From NCBI GenBank assembly GCA_965262875.1, contig OZ253569.1, positions 1 to 64,000 of the forward strand: 64,000 nt of DNA. Direction: 5' to 3'. The notes below the pieces were generated by a model, which was given only the letters and a program-made list of their open reading frames with translations, made no database searches and was not told the DNA's origin. Every line of letters begins with the position of its first letter. Position 1 is the stretch's first letter. Of the stretch, positions 45,986-54,779 are shown in pieces. The position numbers were made by a program, and so were the translations under genes. Source of the stretch: JBALVT01 sp965262875 (GTDB lineage Bacteria; Pseudomonadota; Gammaproteobacteria; Pseudomonadales; Halieaceae).

Positions 45986-46669
45986 ATGGCAAAGCCACCA
46001 TCGAAGCGCTCCTCTACCGGTGACATAAATCGCTTTTTGCAGCAGAGCAAGAGCATCACATCGTTTGTGGAAAATCAGCCGCGTCTGCTATTTGCCATTG
46101 ATGCCACCGCCAGCCGCCAACCCACCTGGGACACAGCCTGTCATCTGCAGCAGGAGATGTTTCTGGCGACCAATAAGGTTGCCTCCTTGGCTGTTCAGCT
46201 GTGCTATTTCCGCGGTTTTCACGATTTCTCTGCCAGCGCTTGGCTGAACAACAGTGCCGAGTTATCTCGCAAAATGTCTTCTGTGCGCTGTGAGGGCGGA
46301 CACACACAAATAGCGCGTCTGTTAAAACACGCTCAAACAGAGCATCAAAAGGTACCCATCAGGGCGGTGGTGTTTATTGGCGACGCCATGGAAGAGAGCC
46401 GTGACAGCTTGTGTAATCTCACGGGTCAATGCGGCCTGTTAAAGCTCCCCCTGTTTATGTTTCAGGAGGGTAGGAGCCCGAGGGTCACGAAAACCTTTAA
46501 GGACATGGCCAAACTCAGCGGAGGCGCTTTCGCGCACTTCGACCAGCAAAGTGCCCGTAAGCTCGGCGAGTTGTTGGGTGCGGTAGCAAGCTATGCGACA
46601 GGGGGCCGCGAAGCACTCGAAAACAGTAGCAGTGAAATGGCCAAAGTCCTGTTGAAACAGCTACCATAG
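45986..46669 (+). CDS. VWA-like domain protein
   Basis: 227 aa. A von Willebrand A-like fold is suggested by LLFAIDATASRQPTWDTAC, where DATAS resembles a degenerate MIDAS (DxSxS), by a central region with repeated hydrophobic strands, and by VVFIGDAMEESRDSLCNL as the acidic metal site. Function unknown. It is followed 43 bp later by an AGCS transporter. Confidence 0.7.
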   Translation: MAKPPSKRSSTGDINRFLQQSKSITSFVENQPRLLFAIDATASRQPTWDTACHLQQEMFLATNKVASLAVQLCYFRGFHDFSASAWLNNSAELSRKMSSVRCEGGHTQIARLLKHAQTEHQKVPIRAVVFIGDAMEESRDSLCNLTGQCGLLKLPLFMFQEGRSPRVTKTFKDMAKLSGGAFAHFDQQSARKLGELLGAVASYATGGREALENSSSEMAKVLLKQLP

Positions 46670-46712
46670 GGTCGCCGACAATAAATCGAATAACTCGACA
46701 GGCGAGCTCATC

Positions 46713-48149
46713 ATGAACATTGACGATCTGATCAACCAAGCCGTTGCCCCCGTCACCAACGTGCTCTCGGGTGTTGTCTTCTATAGCGTGCCTTTGTTTG
46801 GGGCCGACATACCACTGGTGGTTGTGTGGCTGGTGTTCGCGGCCGTCTATTTCACACTCTATTTTCGATTTCTCAACTTCAGCGGATTTACCCACGCCTT
46901 TCGTCTGGTCCGGGGAGATTACGAGAAAGAGAAAGATCCTCCCGGTGAAGTCACTCATTTTCAAGCCCTGGCCACGGCGGTCTCAGGCACTGTAGGCATC
47001 GGCAACATTGGCGGCGTAGCGGTGGCTATTTCCCTGGGTGGCCCGGGTGCCACTTTCTGGATGATCATCGCCGGCTTGCTGGGCATGTCGACGAAGTTTA
47101 TCGAGTGCACACTGGGCACCATGTATCGTCAAATCAACGCAGATGGTTCCGTATCAGGCGGCCCCATGTATTACCTGGAACGCGGCTTCAAAGACAGGAG
47201 TATGCCCGGTGTCGGTAAATTTATCGGTCGTTTTTATGCGCTGGGCATTGTGATTGGCTGCCTGGGTATTGGCAATATGTTTCAATCCAATCAAGCCTAT
47301 GTTCAATTTGTGAACGTGACCGGTGGCAGCGAGGGAAGTTGGTTCGCAGACAAGGGTTGGCTATTTGGACTACTGTTGGCCATGTTGGTGGGCGCAGTCA
47401 TTCTCGGTGGTATAAAGAGCATCGCCAAAGTGACCAGCAAGGTCGTGCCCTTCATGGCGCTGCTGTATTGCGGCAGTGCCATCATTATGATCGGTATCAA
47501 TTACGAAGCTATCCCATTTGCCATCAATGCCATTATCGATGGCGCGTTCAGTCCCCAAGGGATGAGTGGCGGCGCCGTTGGAGTCATGATTATAGGTTTT
47601 CAGCGCGCTGTATTTTCCAATGAGGCAGGCCTCGGTTCGGCTCCCATCGCTCACTCCGCCGTGCAAACGACGGAGCCGGTTACAGAGGGCTATGTGTCTC
47701 TTCTCGAGCCATTTATCGATACCGTGGTTATTTGTACCCTGACCGCCCTGGTTATTGTGACAACGTTTTACTTTGAACCTAATTTTCATCAAGGGCTTGA
47801 TGGCATCGAAATGACCTCAGCAGCTTTTGAGCGCAACCTGTCATGGTCGCCCATTTTAATCGCCGTTGCCGGCATGCTATTTGCTTTTTCTACGATGATT
47901 GCCTGGGCTTACTACGGGTTGAAGGGATGGACCTACCTGGTGGGAGACAGCCAACTTGCCAGCGGCGGGTTTAAAGTGGTTTTCTGCGCCTTCGTCGCTT
48001 TGGGTTGCAGTATTCAGCTGGGTGCTGTGCTGGATTTTTCAGATGCCCTGGTGTTTCTAATTTGCATCCCCAACATTATTGGTCTTTATATGCTCGCCCC
48101 GGTCGTGCGTCAGGAACTGGCTAAATACAACGAGAAATTTCGACAGTAA
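46713..48149 (+). CDS. Sodium:alanine/glycine symporter (AGCS family)
   Basis: 478 aa multi-span carrier. Family signatures: TAVSGTVGIGNIGGVAVAIS, VSGGPMYYLERG and FSNEAGLGSAPIAHSAVQT. About 10-11 transmembrane helices. Expected to import alanine or glycine with sodium, in keeping with a marine organism. Between a VWA protein gene and the sulfite dehydrogenase genes. Confidence 0.92.
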   Translation: MNIDDLINQAVAPVTNVLSGVVFYSVPLFGADIPLVVVWLVFAAVYFTLYFRFLNFSGFTHAFRLVRGDYEKEKDPPGEVTHFQALATAVSGTVGIGNIGGVAVAISLGGPGATFWMIIAGLLGMSTKFIECTLGTMYRQINADGSVSGGPMYYLERGFKDRSMPGVGKFIGRFYALGIVIGCLGIGNMFQSNQAYVQFVNVTGGSEGSWFADKGWLFGLLLAMLVGAVILGGIKSIAKVTSKVVPFMALLYCGSAIIMIGINYEAIPFAINAIIDGAFSPQGMSGGAVGVMIIGFQRAVFSNEAGLGSAPIAHSAVQTTEPVTEGYVSLLEPFIDTVVICTLTALVIVTTFYFEPNFHQGLDGIEMTSAAFERNLSWSPILIAVAGMLFAFSTMIAWAYYGLKGWTYLVGDSQLASGGFKVVFCAFVALGCSIQLGAVLDFSDALVFLICIPNIIGLYMLAPVVRQELAKYNEKFRQ

Positions 48150-48181
48150 TAGCACATCACAGCGCAGAGTTTGAGGTAGAA

Positions 48182-49507
48182 ATGACGGACTCCAAAAAAA
48201 CGGTCGGTATTCACGAACTGTATCAGCGTGATCAGGAGGACGCGGACGAGAAACTCTGGGGGCGCAAGGTAGACCCCATCACAAGGCGAGGATTTTTGCA
48301 CAACAGTGGCCTGGCTGCTATGACTACCTTTTTGGGATCCTCGATACCCTTTGCCAGCAACATGCCCAGTGGTCTGATCCCAATCGCCATGGCCGACAGC
48401 GTCGAACCTTTTGTTATCGAGGGAAAGGAAGGATTAAGAGTGCTCAATGACCGCCCTATCAATGCTGAGACACCGCCGCACCTTCTGGACGACACACTCA
48501 CTCCGGCTAAGTATTTCTTCGTACGCAATAACGGTATTGCGCCAAACCCAGAGTCAATTGGCAAACCCGAAAAATGGACCCTGGAAATTGGCGGTGAGGC
48601 AGTCGCGCAAGCTAAATCCTACACACTCAAAGAACTTCAGGAAAAATTCACCCATCACAGCTACGCCTTGACTCTGGAGTGTGGTGGCAACGGTCGCAGT
48701 GAATTCGACCCACCCGCAAAGGGAAACCAATGGTCAACCGGAGCGGTTGGCTGCGCAAAATGGACCGGGATTCGACTTAGGGATGTTTTGGAAGATTGCG
48801 GCATCGCCGACAATGCGGTTTACATTGGCTATTACGGTGCGGATTCACATCTGTCAGGTGACCCCGCAAAAGATAGCATCTCCCGCGGAGTACCTCTCAA
48901 CAAGGCTATGGAGGGTGAAAGCTTGATAGCCTGGAAGTTTAATGATGAGGAGATTCCCCACCACAATGGCTATCCCCTGCGCCTGGTTATCGGCGGCTGG
49001 CCCGCATCCACCTCGGGGAAGTGGTTGAAAAAAATTGTAGTGCGCGACACAGTGCACGATGGCGCCAAAATGGCCGCCCCATCTTACAGCGTGCCCTGTG
49101 AACCGGTGGCTCCGGGAAGCGAGGTTGCCGGCGATCAAATGTGCATTATTGAGTCTATGCCGGTTAAGTCGCTGGTGACCTTCCCGAAAAGTGGCGTCAC
49201 TCATCCCATAAAAGAGTCATTTTCCTGTCGCGGCAAGGCCTGGGCAGGTGATCTGCATGTTGCTGGGGTTGAGGTGTCCATTGATTTTGGCGCCACCTGG
49301 CTTCCGGCTACTCTGGATAAAGCCCCCTACCGCCTGGCATGGCAACAGTGGCGCAGCAATCTTACCTTCCCGGAGACTGGCTATTACGAGGTCTGGGCAA
49401 AGGCGACTGATTCGAACGGAAATGCCCAACCTATGTTGGTGCCAGGCTGGAATCCCAAGGGCTATCTCAATAATGCTTGCCACAGAATAGCTGTTCAGGT
49501 TGTTTGA
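48182..49507 (+). CDS. Sulfite dehydrogenase molybdopterin subunit (SorA/sulfite oxidase family)
   Basis: 441 aa. Twin-arginine leader DPITRRGFLHNSG (residues 31-43) directs folded export. The sulfite oxidase fold carries the molybdenum-ligating Cys167 in YALTLECGGNGRSEF, followed by WSTGAVGCAKWTGIRLRDVL; the C-terminal Mo-cofactor dimerisation domain (about 320-441) contains FSCRGKAW and VSIDFGATW. The cytochrome gene begins directly after its stop. Oxidises sulfite to sulfate, or a related substrate in the periplasm. Confidence 0.88.
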   Translation: MTDSKKTVGIHELYQRDQEDADEKLWGRKVDPITRRGFLHNSGLAAMTTFLGSSIPFASNMPSGLIPIAMADSVEPFVIEGKEGLRVLNDRPINAETPPHLLDDTLTPAKYFFVRNNGIAPNPESIGKPEKWTLEIGGEAVAQAKSYTLKELQEKFTHHSYALTLECGGNGRSEFDPPAKGNQWSTGAVGCAKWTGIRLRDVLEDCGIADNAVYIGYYGADSHLSGDPAKDSISRGVPLNKAMEGESLIAWKFNDEEIPHHNGYPLRLVIGGWPASTSGKWLKKIVVRDTVHDGAKMAAPSYSVPCEPVAPGSEVAGDQMCIIESMPVKSLVTFPKSGVTHPIKESFSCRGKAWAGDLHVAGVEVSIDFGATWLPATLDKAPYRLAWQQWRSNLTFPETGYYEVWAKATDSNGNAQPMLVPGWNPKGYLNNACHRIAVQVV

Positions 49508-49873
49508 ATGAAAATCCGGGGCCGCTTCAGCTTAGCGCTCTCCACTTTGACCCTGGTGTTAAGTACCAGCGTTGCTGCCGAGAACGCCAACATCGACAGC
49601 ACCAGTGGCCTAATTGTTGACTCCGGCTGGAAAACAGTAAAAACCCACTGTACCGTTTGTCACTCGGCAAAATTCATTACTTTTCAACGCGGGGACCGCA
49701 AAAGCTGGTCTTCAATGATAAAATGGATGCAGAACACTCAGGGCTTGTGGCAATTTGATGAGGCCACCGAAGATACAATTTTGACTTACCTGGCCAAGAA
49801 CTACCCTCCGGGGAAATCGAGCCGGCGCAGCAATCTTCCACCTCGAGATTTACCTCAGCAGCCCGCCCCATAA
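49508..49873 (+). CDS. c-type cytochrome partner of the sulfite dehydrogenase (SorB-like)
   Basis: 121 aa, Sec signal peptide (cleavage near SVAAENA) and one haem-binding site CTVCH (Cys48, Cys51, His52). Distal Met candidates are in SMIKWMQNT. It begins immediately after the SorA-like stop (TGAATG), so electrons from sulfite probably pass to this cytochrome. Confidence 0.85.
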   Translation: MKIRGRFSLALSTLTLVLSTSVAAENANIDSTSGLIVDSGWKTVKTHCTVCHSAKFITFQRGDRKSWSSMIKWMQNTQGLWQFDEATEDTILTYLAKNYPPGKSSRRSNLPPRDLPQQPAP

Positions 49874-49898
49874 TCGCTGGGTTGTACCAGGAGTTAAT

Positions 49899-50609
49899 TT
49901 GTCCAGACTAGCACTACTGATAGCCATCGCCGCCGTTGTCTATATCTTATTCAAACGAGCACAGGCCATGCCGCCGAGCAAACGAAAACCCGAGTACATA
50001 AAGCTCGGGCTCGCGGTTGCTGTTGTCGTGGTCATAGGCCTTACCCTGGCGGGCAAAATGCACTGGATTGGCGCTGCACTCACCGCTGTGCTCGTGACAA
50101 TACGGCAGACCTTACCGACGCTAGTTCGCCTGTTCCCCATGCTGGCCGCTCTCAAGGGTCGAACTGCCGCGGGTAGCCGCAGCCAAAGCTCAACAGTCGA
50201 AACTGAAATCCTGCGCATGCAACTTGACCACAACACTGGCGCGCTGAATGGAGAAGTACTCAAAGATGCTTTTGCGGGCTGGCATTTATCCGATATGAAC
50301 ACCGACCAATTGCAAGAGTTGATGGGCTATTGCACTAGCCAATGTCGAGATTCAACCGCACTGCTTCAAAGCTATATGCAGCAGCGGTTTGGCGGTGCGG
50401 ACAGCACAGAACAAGCCGGGCACGACACCAGCAGCAGCAATCCAAGCCGCAAGGAGGCACTTGCCATTCTCGGGCTGGAAGAACAGGCAACTGAGCAAGA
50501 TATCATAGCGGCGCATCGCAAACTGATGCAGAAGATGCACCCTGATCGTGGCGGCAGTCATTATCTGGCATCGAAAATAAACCAGGCAAAGGACACCCTG
50601 CTGGGCTAG
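49899..50609 (+). CDS. Membrane-anchored C-terminal J-domain protein
   Basis: 236 aa. Two or three N-terminal membrane segments (LALLIAIAAVVYILF, LGLAVAVVVVIGLTLAG), a linker, and a J domain at the C-terminus (LAILGLEEQATEQDIIAAHR with HPD at 214-216). The arrangement resembles TIM14/Pam18-type or DjlC-like proteins that stimulate Hsp70 at the membrane. Start is TTG with AGGAG 5 nt before it. Confidence 0.82.
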   Translation: MSRLALLIAIAAVVYILFKRAQAMPPSKRKPEYIKLGLAVAVVVVIGLTLAGKMHWIGAALTAVLVTIRQTLPTLVRLFPMLAALKGRTAAGSRSQSSTVETEILRMQLDHNTGALNGEVLKDAFAGWHLSDMNTDQLQELMGYCTSQCRDSTALLQSYMQQRFGGADSTEQAGHDTSSSNPSRKEALAILGLEEQATEQDIIAAHRKLMQKMHPDRGGSHYLASKINQAKDTLLG

Positions 50610-50703
50610 CTCCAAAAGCTCCCCGCAGTCCCAATAGCAGTGGAATACCCACTGGGAAATGCTTACACTTCGCCCACGGAAATAAAGGAAAACCCAGGCC
50701 ACC

Positions 50704-51030
50704 ATGACCGATGTATTCGTAATCTGTAATCAGCAGGGACACTTTTGGGGCAAGAGAAAAATGTGGGTGGACGGTAGCGAACCTAAAGTCCTTCTGCGGG
50801 TTAAAAATCGAGATGAAGCCAGCAATACTTTGTTCGAGCTCAGCAGCAAGGATTTTGAACTTCGCGGTGAAATTGTGGAAGCACAATTGAATCCCAAAGG
50901 CGATCCGATCGTGCAAGTCAGCGATATCCCTCTCCCCGCCCTGCCTCAGGACGAAGAAAATACGCTGGATGACACAGAAGCTGAAGAGCCGACCGATGAA
51001 CCGCCACAGGAGGATGTCGAAGTACAGTAG
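50704..51030 (+). CDS. Conserved hypothetical protein (108 aa)
   Basis: Begins MTDVFVICNQQGHFWGKRKM. An N-terminal about 70-residue domain of mixed beta/alpha character is followed by an acidic low-complexity tail (DDTEAEEPTDEPPQED). Family not recognised; similar acidic-tailed small proteins are common in marine gammaproteobacteria. Plausible GG-rich Shine-Dalgarno upstream. Confidence 0.65.
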   Translation: MTDVFVICNQQGHFWGKRKMWVDGSEPKVLLRVKNRDEASNTLFELSSKDFELRGEIVEAQLNPKGDPIVQVSDIPLPALPQDEENTLDDTEAEEPTDEPPQEDVEVQ

Positions 51031-51073
51031 CGCCCGCTGTAGCTATAATTGCGGTGCAGATCCCCCTATCCCA

Positions 51074-51778
51074 TCAGAGATACTTCAAGACATACTCACT
51101 CATGGGAATCACATCAATTTTGTCAAAATCAATAAACCGGGTGCAGCTGTTCACCATGGCATCTAGGTTCTTTTTCAAACCCTCGTCATTAGTCACCCCG
51201 TAAAAGGCCTGATCAGAAGTCATCGCTTCTGGCGGGAAATTCTCCTCGATCATGGCGTGCAGCACGGTCGCGTCGGCTGACAGGGAACGCACAATGACAT
51301 TCTGACGATACGAAAAGGTGGACTGTGTATCGATGGCAACCTGCGTGTGACTTCCCTGCCAAATGCTAAGCCACTCCTGTTCAGTCAAGCGCTCGGGACG
51401 CGCCAAGAATACGACCTGACAGAAACCATGCCCTCGCTCTCCCGTTGCTGCCCGATGCTCAGTGTTTACAATAGGCTCAGCTTCAACGACCAGATAGGTA
51501 CTGAAGCGCGCTACAACACTCTCAATCACCGTATCCACGGGCGCTCTGGCTCCGCCATTATCCAACCACACCGAGATCATGCCATCTGGTAGGGTCTGGC
51601 AGTTTTCCATTCGCTTTCCCGCTGCCGTAGCCACATCACTGTCGACCACAGAAAAACGAAGCGCACGTACATTGTCCTGCGCCAGTAGCGCCGGCGCCAT
51701 CTCGTTCAGCAATCTGTCCCGGAGCTCATCTCCAGAGTTTTCCTGGGGCTTCCAGATTGGATAAATCAATTTTTCCAT
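51074..51778 (-). CDS. EthD-like dimeric alpha/beta-barrel protein
   Basis: 234 aa, apparently two ferredoxin-like halves. The second half contains FLARPERLTEQEWLSIWQGS and SHTQVAIDTQ, resembling EthD-type domains; the first begins MEKLIYPIWKPQE. EthD proteins occur beside degradation pathways for ethers, steroids and aromatic compounds, with unresolved function. Convergent with the small hypothetical gene. Confidence 0.7.
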   Translation of the reverse strand: MEKLIYPIWKPQENSGDELRDRLLNEMAPALLAQDNVRALRFSVVDSDVATAAGKRMENCQTLPDGMISVWLDNGGARAPVDTVIESVVARFSTYLVVEAEPIVNTEHRAATGERGHGFCQVVFLARPERLTEQEWLSIWQGSHTQVAIDTQSTFSYRQNVIVRSLSADATVLHAMIEENFPPEAMTSDQAFYGVTNDEGLKKNLDAMVNSCTRFIDFDKIDVIPMSEYVLKYL

Positions 51779-51912
51779 ACCATACTCCGTCTACCAAGCA
51801 ATGAATTGTCGACACCGCGCCCAAGCAATAAACGCCGTAACTGCGAGCATCAGTTTATAGCCTTACGTTCTCGCCAGCACGTCCCGTGAGGTGTATTCTT
51901 TGCTGACTTCAA

Positions 51913-52659
51913 ATGAACGGCAACACAAATGGGACATTTATGAACGAACCCGCTACAAAATCAAAACTGATAAGCTGGGGCGGCATTGTCGCGACGTTAC
52001 TTCTGATAGGACTTCCCATTAGTGTGCTTATGGTTCGCTCCGGCACTTGGCAGCCGGGGCTCATGCTGTACGCGATTTGCTGTGCTGGCGCCGCACTGAT
52101 TTTCGTGCTCTTCATTGTTCTGACAATACTGCCTGCGTTCAAGAGTCACCGGGGCGATATTTTCAAGCGCGGACTGTTAGTGGTACCCGGTGTTGTTCTA
52201 CTCGCGGGCGCGCTAACAGGAGGGGGAAATGCACCGCCAATCCATGACATCAGCACAGACACACTGGATCCACCGACCTTTACCGCCGCGCAAAATATGC
52301 GTGGAGATAACGCAAACCCGCTCACCATCAAGCCCGAGAGCATCGCCGCGCAAATAGAGTCGTATCCCGGCATAACCACCGCGCGTAACAATGAATCTGT
52401 GGAGGCTAACTTCGACAAAGCTATCTCCGCAGCTAACGCTCTTGGCTGGGAGATTTACCACCAGGATCGTCAAAGCGGTGTTATTGAGGCGGTTGATACC
52501 ACTGCCATCATGAATTTCAAAGATGACGTGGTGATAAGACTGCGACAGGTAGATTCACAAACCTTAATCGATCTTCGTTCCGTTTCCCGAGTCGGAGTTG
52601 GCGATATCGGCGCCAACGCCAAGCGTATTCGGGCCTTTCAACAGCAGTTCGGTTCTTAA
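51913..52659 (+). CDS. DUF1499 membrane protein
   Basis: 248 aa. Three hydrophobic helices lie in the first 120 residues (WGGIVATLLLIGLPISVLMV, LYAICCAGAALIFVLFIVLT, LLVVPGVVLLAGALTGG). The C-terminal DUF1499 domain begins near ITTARNNESVEANFDKAI and continues through SGVIEAVDTTAIMNFKDDVV. An alternative ATG lies at 51940. Function of the family is unknown. Adjacent to the HtrA-type protease gene (19 bp). Confidence 0.8.
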   Translation: MNGNTNGTFMNEPATKSKLISWGGIVATLLLIGLPISVLMVRSGTWQPGLMLYAICCAGAALIFVLFIVLTILPAFKSHRGDIFKRGLLVVPGVVLLAGALTGGGNAPPIHDISTDTLDPPTFTAAQNMRGDNANPLTIKPESIAAQIESYPGITTARNNESVEANFDKAISAANALGWEIYHQDRQSGVIEAVDTTAIMNFKDDVVIRLRQVDSQTLIDLRSVSRVGVGDIGANAKRIRAFQQQFGS

Positions 52660-52678
52660 TTGCGCAGCTGACGTACTC

Positions 52679-53746
52679 ATGCTTAAAACCGCACACCTGG
52701 CGAACTACCTTCTGCTACTTATGGTTTCAATGAGTAGCGGATACGCCGGCGCTGATGATCCGGACTACCTGACTTTCGCCACAGAAGACGAAGCAAACAG
52801 TACTGAAATTTTCCGCAAGGCGAGCCCGGCTGTTGTCTTCGTCACCAACAAAGCGCTTCGACGCGATTTCTTTAGCCTAAACATACAGGAAATCCCCCGG
52901 GGTTCCGGTACCGGGTTTGTATGGGATAGTAGCGGGCTTATCGTGACCAATTTTCATGTGATCGCTGGAGCACACCGACTTACAGTGACCACGCAAGATC
53001 AAACTGAATACGATGCCCAGGTAATAGGGGTCGCTCCAGAAAAAGATTTGGCCGTACTTCGTATAGAAAACCCTCCCAAAGATTTGGTCACTCTGCCGCT
53101 GGGGGATTCCTCGGAACTCTCGGTAGGACGCAAGGTACTGGCCATAGGCAATCCCTTCGGCCTCGACACGACATTGACCACAGGCATCGTCAGCGCACTG
53201 GGAAGAGAGATACAGGCGGCCAGCAATCGCAAAATTCGCGGCGTCATCCAGACCGATGCCGCTATTAATCCGGGGAATTCAGGAGGCCCACTGCTGAACT
53301 CCCTGGGGCAACTCATCGGTGTAAACACCGCTATTTATAGCCCCAGCGGCGCCAGTGCAGGTATTGGTTTTGCGATTCCGGTGAATACCGTGAGAAGCGT
53401 AATACTCCAGCTCATCAGCTACGGCCGAATCTTGCGCCCCATCATCGGCATCGAACTGGCCAGCGATCGCTGGATCAAGCGCTATCGCATTAAGGGGCTG
53501 CCAGTGGTGAGAGTTGATCCTGGCTTACCGGCAGATCAGGCGGGAATTTCCGGTGCACGGCGCAATTCCCGGGGCGATGTCTTACTGGGTGACGTTATTA
53601 CTCACCTCAATGACATCGCGGTTCGGACCAATGACGACTATCTCAGTGCGATGGAAGCTCTGCAGCCGGGTGATACTGTCATCCTCAAGACACGCCATGA
53701 CGATGAAGAAAAACAGTACAAAGTCCGATTAACCGAGTCTCAATAG
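52679..53746 (+). CDS. HtrA/DegP-type periplasmic serine protease
   Basis: 355 aa. Signal peptide (LANYLLLLMVSMSSGYAGA) followed by a trypsin-like domain with the triad His93 (TNFHVIAG), Asp123 (KDLAVLRI) and Ser201 (GNSGGPLLN). One C-terminal PDZ domain (about 260-350: GDVLLGDVITHLND). Single-PDZ architecture is DegS/HhoA-like. The ATG at 52679 is used because the leader begins there; an earlier frame overlaps DUF1499. Ends 3 bp before a convergent SDR. Confidence 0.88.
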   Translation: MLKTAHLANYLLLLMVSMSSGYAGADDPDYLTFATEDEANSTEIFRKASPAVVFVTNKALRRDFFSLNIQEIPRGSGTGFVWDSSGLIVTNFHVIAGAHRLTVTTQDQTEYDAQVIGVAPEKDLAVLRIENPPKDLVTLPLGDSSELSVGRKVLAIGNPFGLDTTLTTGIVSALGREIQAASNRKIRGVIQTDAAINPGNSGGPLLNSLGQLIGVNTAIYSPSGASAGIGFAIPVNTVRSVILQLISYGRILRPIIGIELASDRWIKRYRIKGLPVVRVDPGLPADQAGISGARRNSRGDVLLGDVITHLNDIAVRTNDDYLSAMEALQPGDTVILKTRHDDEEKQYKVRLTESQ

Positions 53747-53749
53747 CAC

Positions 53750-54499
53750 TCAAGAAAGAGTACCACCGTCCACCCGTATATCTTCTCCGGTAATATGTAT
53801 GCCGTCCTGGGAGGCCAGCATGGCGATCACACCCGCCATTACATCTGGCCCTTTGGCGCCGCTCAGAGACATAATCCGGGTCATTAAATCGAAGTCCATG
53901 GACTCGGGGAAAGTGATGTTCTCCGTCATACCCGTATTGATATCGCCAGGACAAACACAATTGGCGCGCACGCCCCGCTTGCCATACTCAACAGCGATAC
54001 TGCGAGTCATAGCCAACACACCCCCTTTGGTCGCCGAATAGGCCACTCCGCAAGGGAGCCCGGCAAGCGCCGCGGTAGATGCCGCGTTGACGATGCTGCC
54101 GCCACTGGCAAGCAAGTGGGGCAATGCGGCACGGCACAGCAACATGGTTCCGGTGAGATTAACATCCATGACTTTCTGCCAATCGCCCAGTGCCAGCTGC
54201 TCAGTATCGTCAAATCTGAGGATACCCGCCATATTAACCAGCGCGTATAGGGACCCATAGGTATCCACGCAAGCTGCAAAGCACTGTGTGACTGCGGCCT
54301 CATTACTAACATCGCAGCTGTGTGCCGTTGCCAGGCCACCGGCGCTGACAATTTCGGCCACTGCGGCCTCCGCCGATTGGAGATTCACATCGACGCAGTA
54401 AACAGATCCACCCTCGGCAGCAATTCGAATGGCACTGGCCCGGCCAATGCCGCTGCCCGCCCCTGTCACCATAACAACTTTGTCTAAAAACCTTTTCAT
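53750..54499 (-). CDS. Short-chain dehydrogenase/reductase
   Basis: 249 aa classical SDR: cofactor loop VVMVTGAGSGIGRASA at residues 7-22, NMAG, Ser in VNAASTAA, and the YSATK active site. The C-terminus ends GGTLS. The ATG at 54499 is preferred because GGAG lies 7 nt upstream. Substrate unknown; its neighbours (acyl-CoA dehydrogenases, ketosteroid isomerase) make a hydroxy-acyl or hydroxysteroid substrate conceivable (inference). Confidence 0.83.
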   Translation of the reverse strand: MKRFLDKVVMVTGAGSGIGRASAIRIAAEGGSVYCVDVNLQSAEAAVAEIVSAGGLATAHSCDVSNEAAVTQCFAACVDTYGSLYALVNMAGILRFDDTEQLALGDWQKVMDVNLTGTMLLCRAALPHLLASGGSIVNAASTAALAGLPCGVAYSATKGGVLAMTRSIAVEYGKRGVRANCVCPGDINTGMTENITFPESMDFDLMTRIMSLSGAKGPDVMAGVIAMLASQDGIHITGEDIRVDGGTLS

Positions 54500-54779
54500 T
54501 CGCGCACTCCAGCCCAAAATATCGTAAAAAAGACGGCACAGCATGCTCTGCGTGCCAACGGCGGTCAACTTGTCTGGTTCACCGAGCTAAACCGCCGTGC
54601 CTGGATCATCGTATCCACAAAAATATGTCCGCTTTTGTCACAGGGACTGGCTTGATAGACCATTGTGCTAAAAATGCCAAGCAGTAAGCTGATGCTACTT
54701 TATACGCCCGCTCGCGATCAGTATGATACTGGCACTCGCGGTGCAACAAAAAAAACAGACCTCATTGGGAAGATTGATC

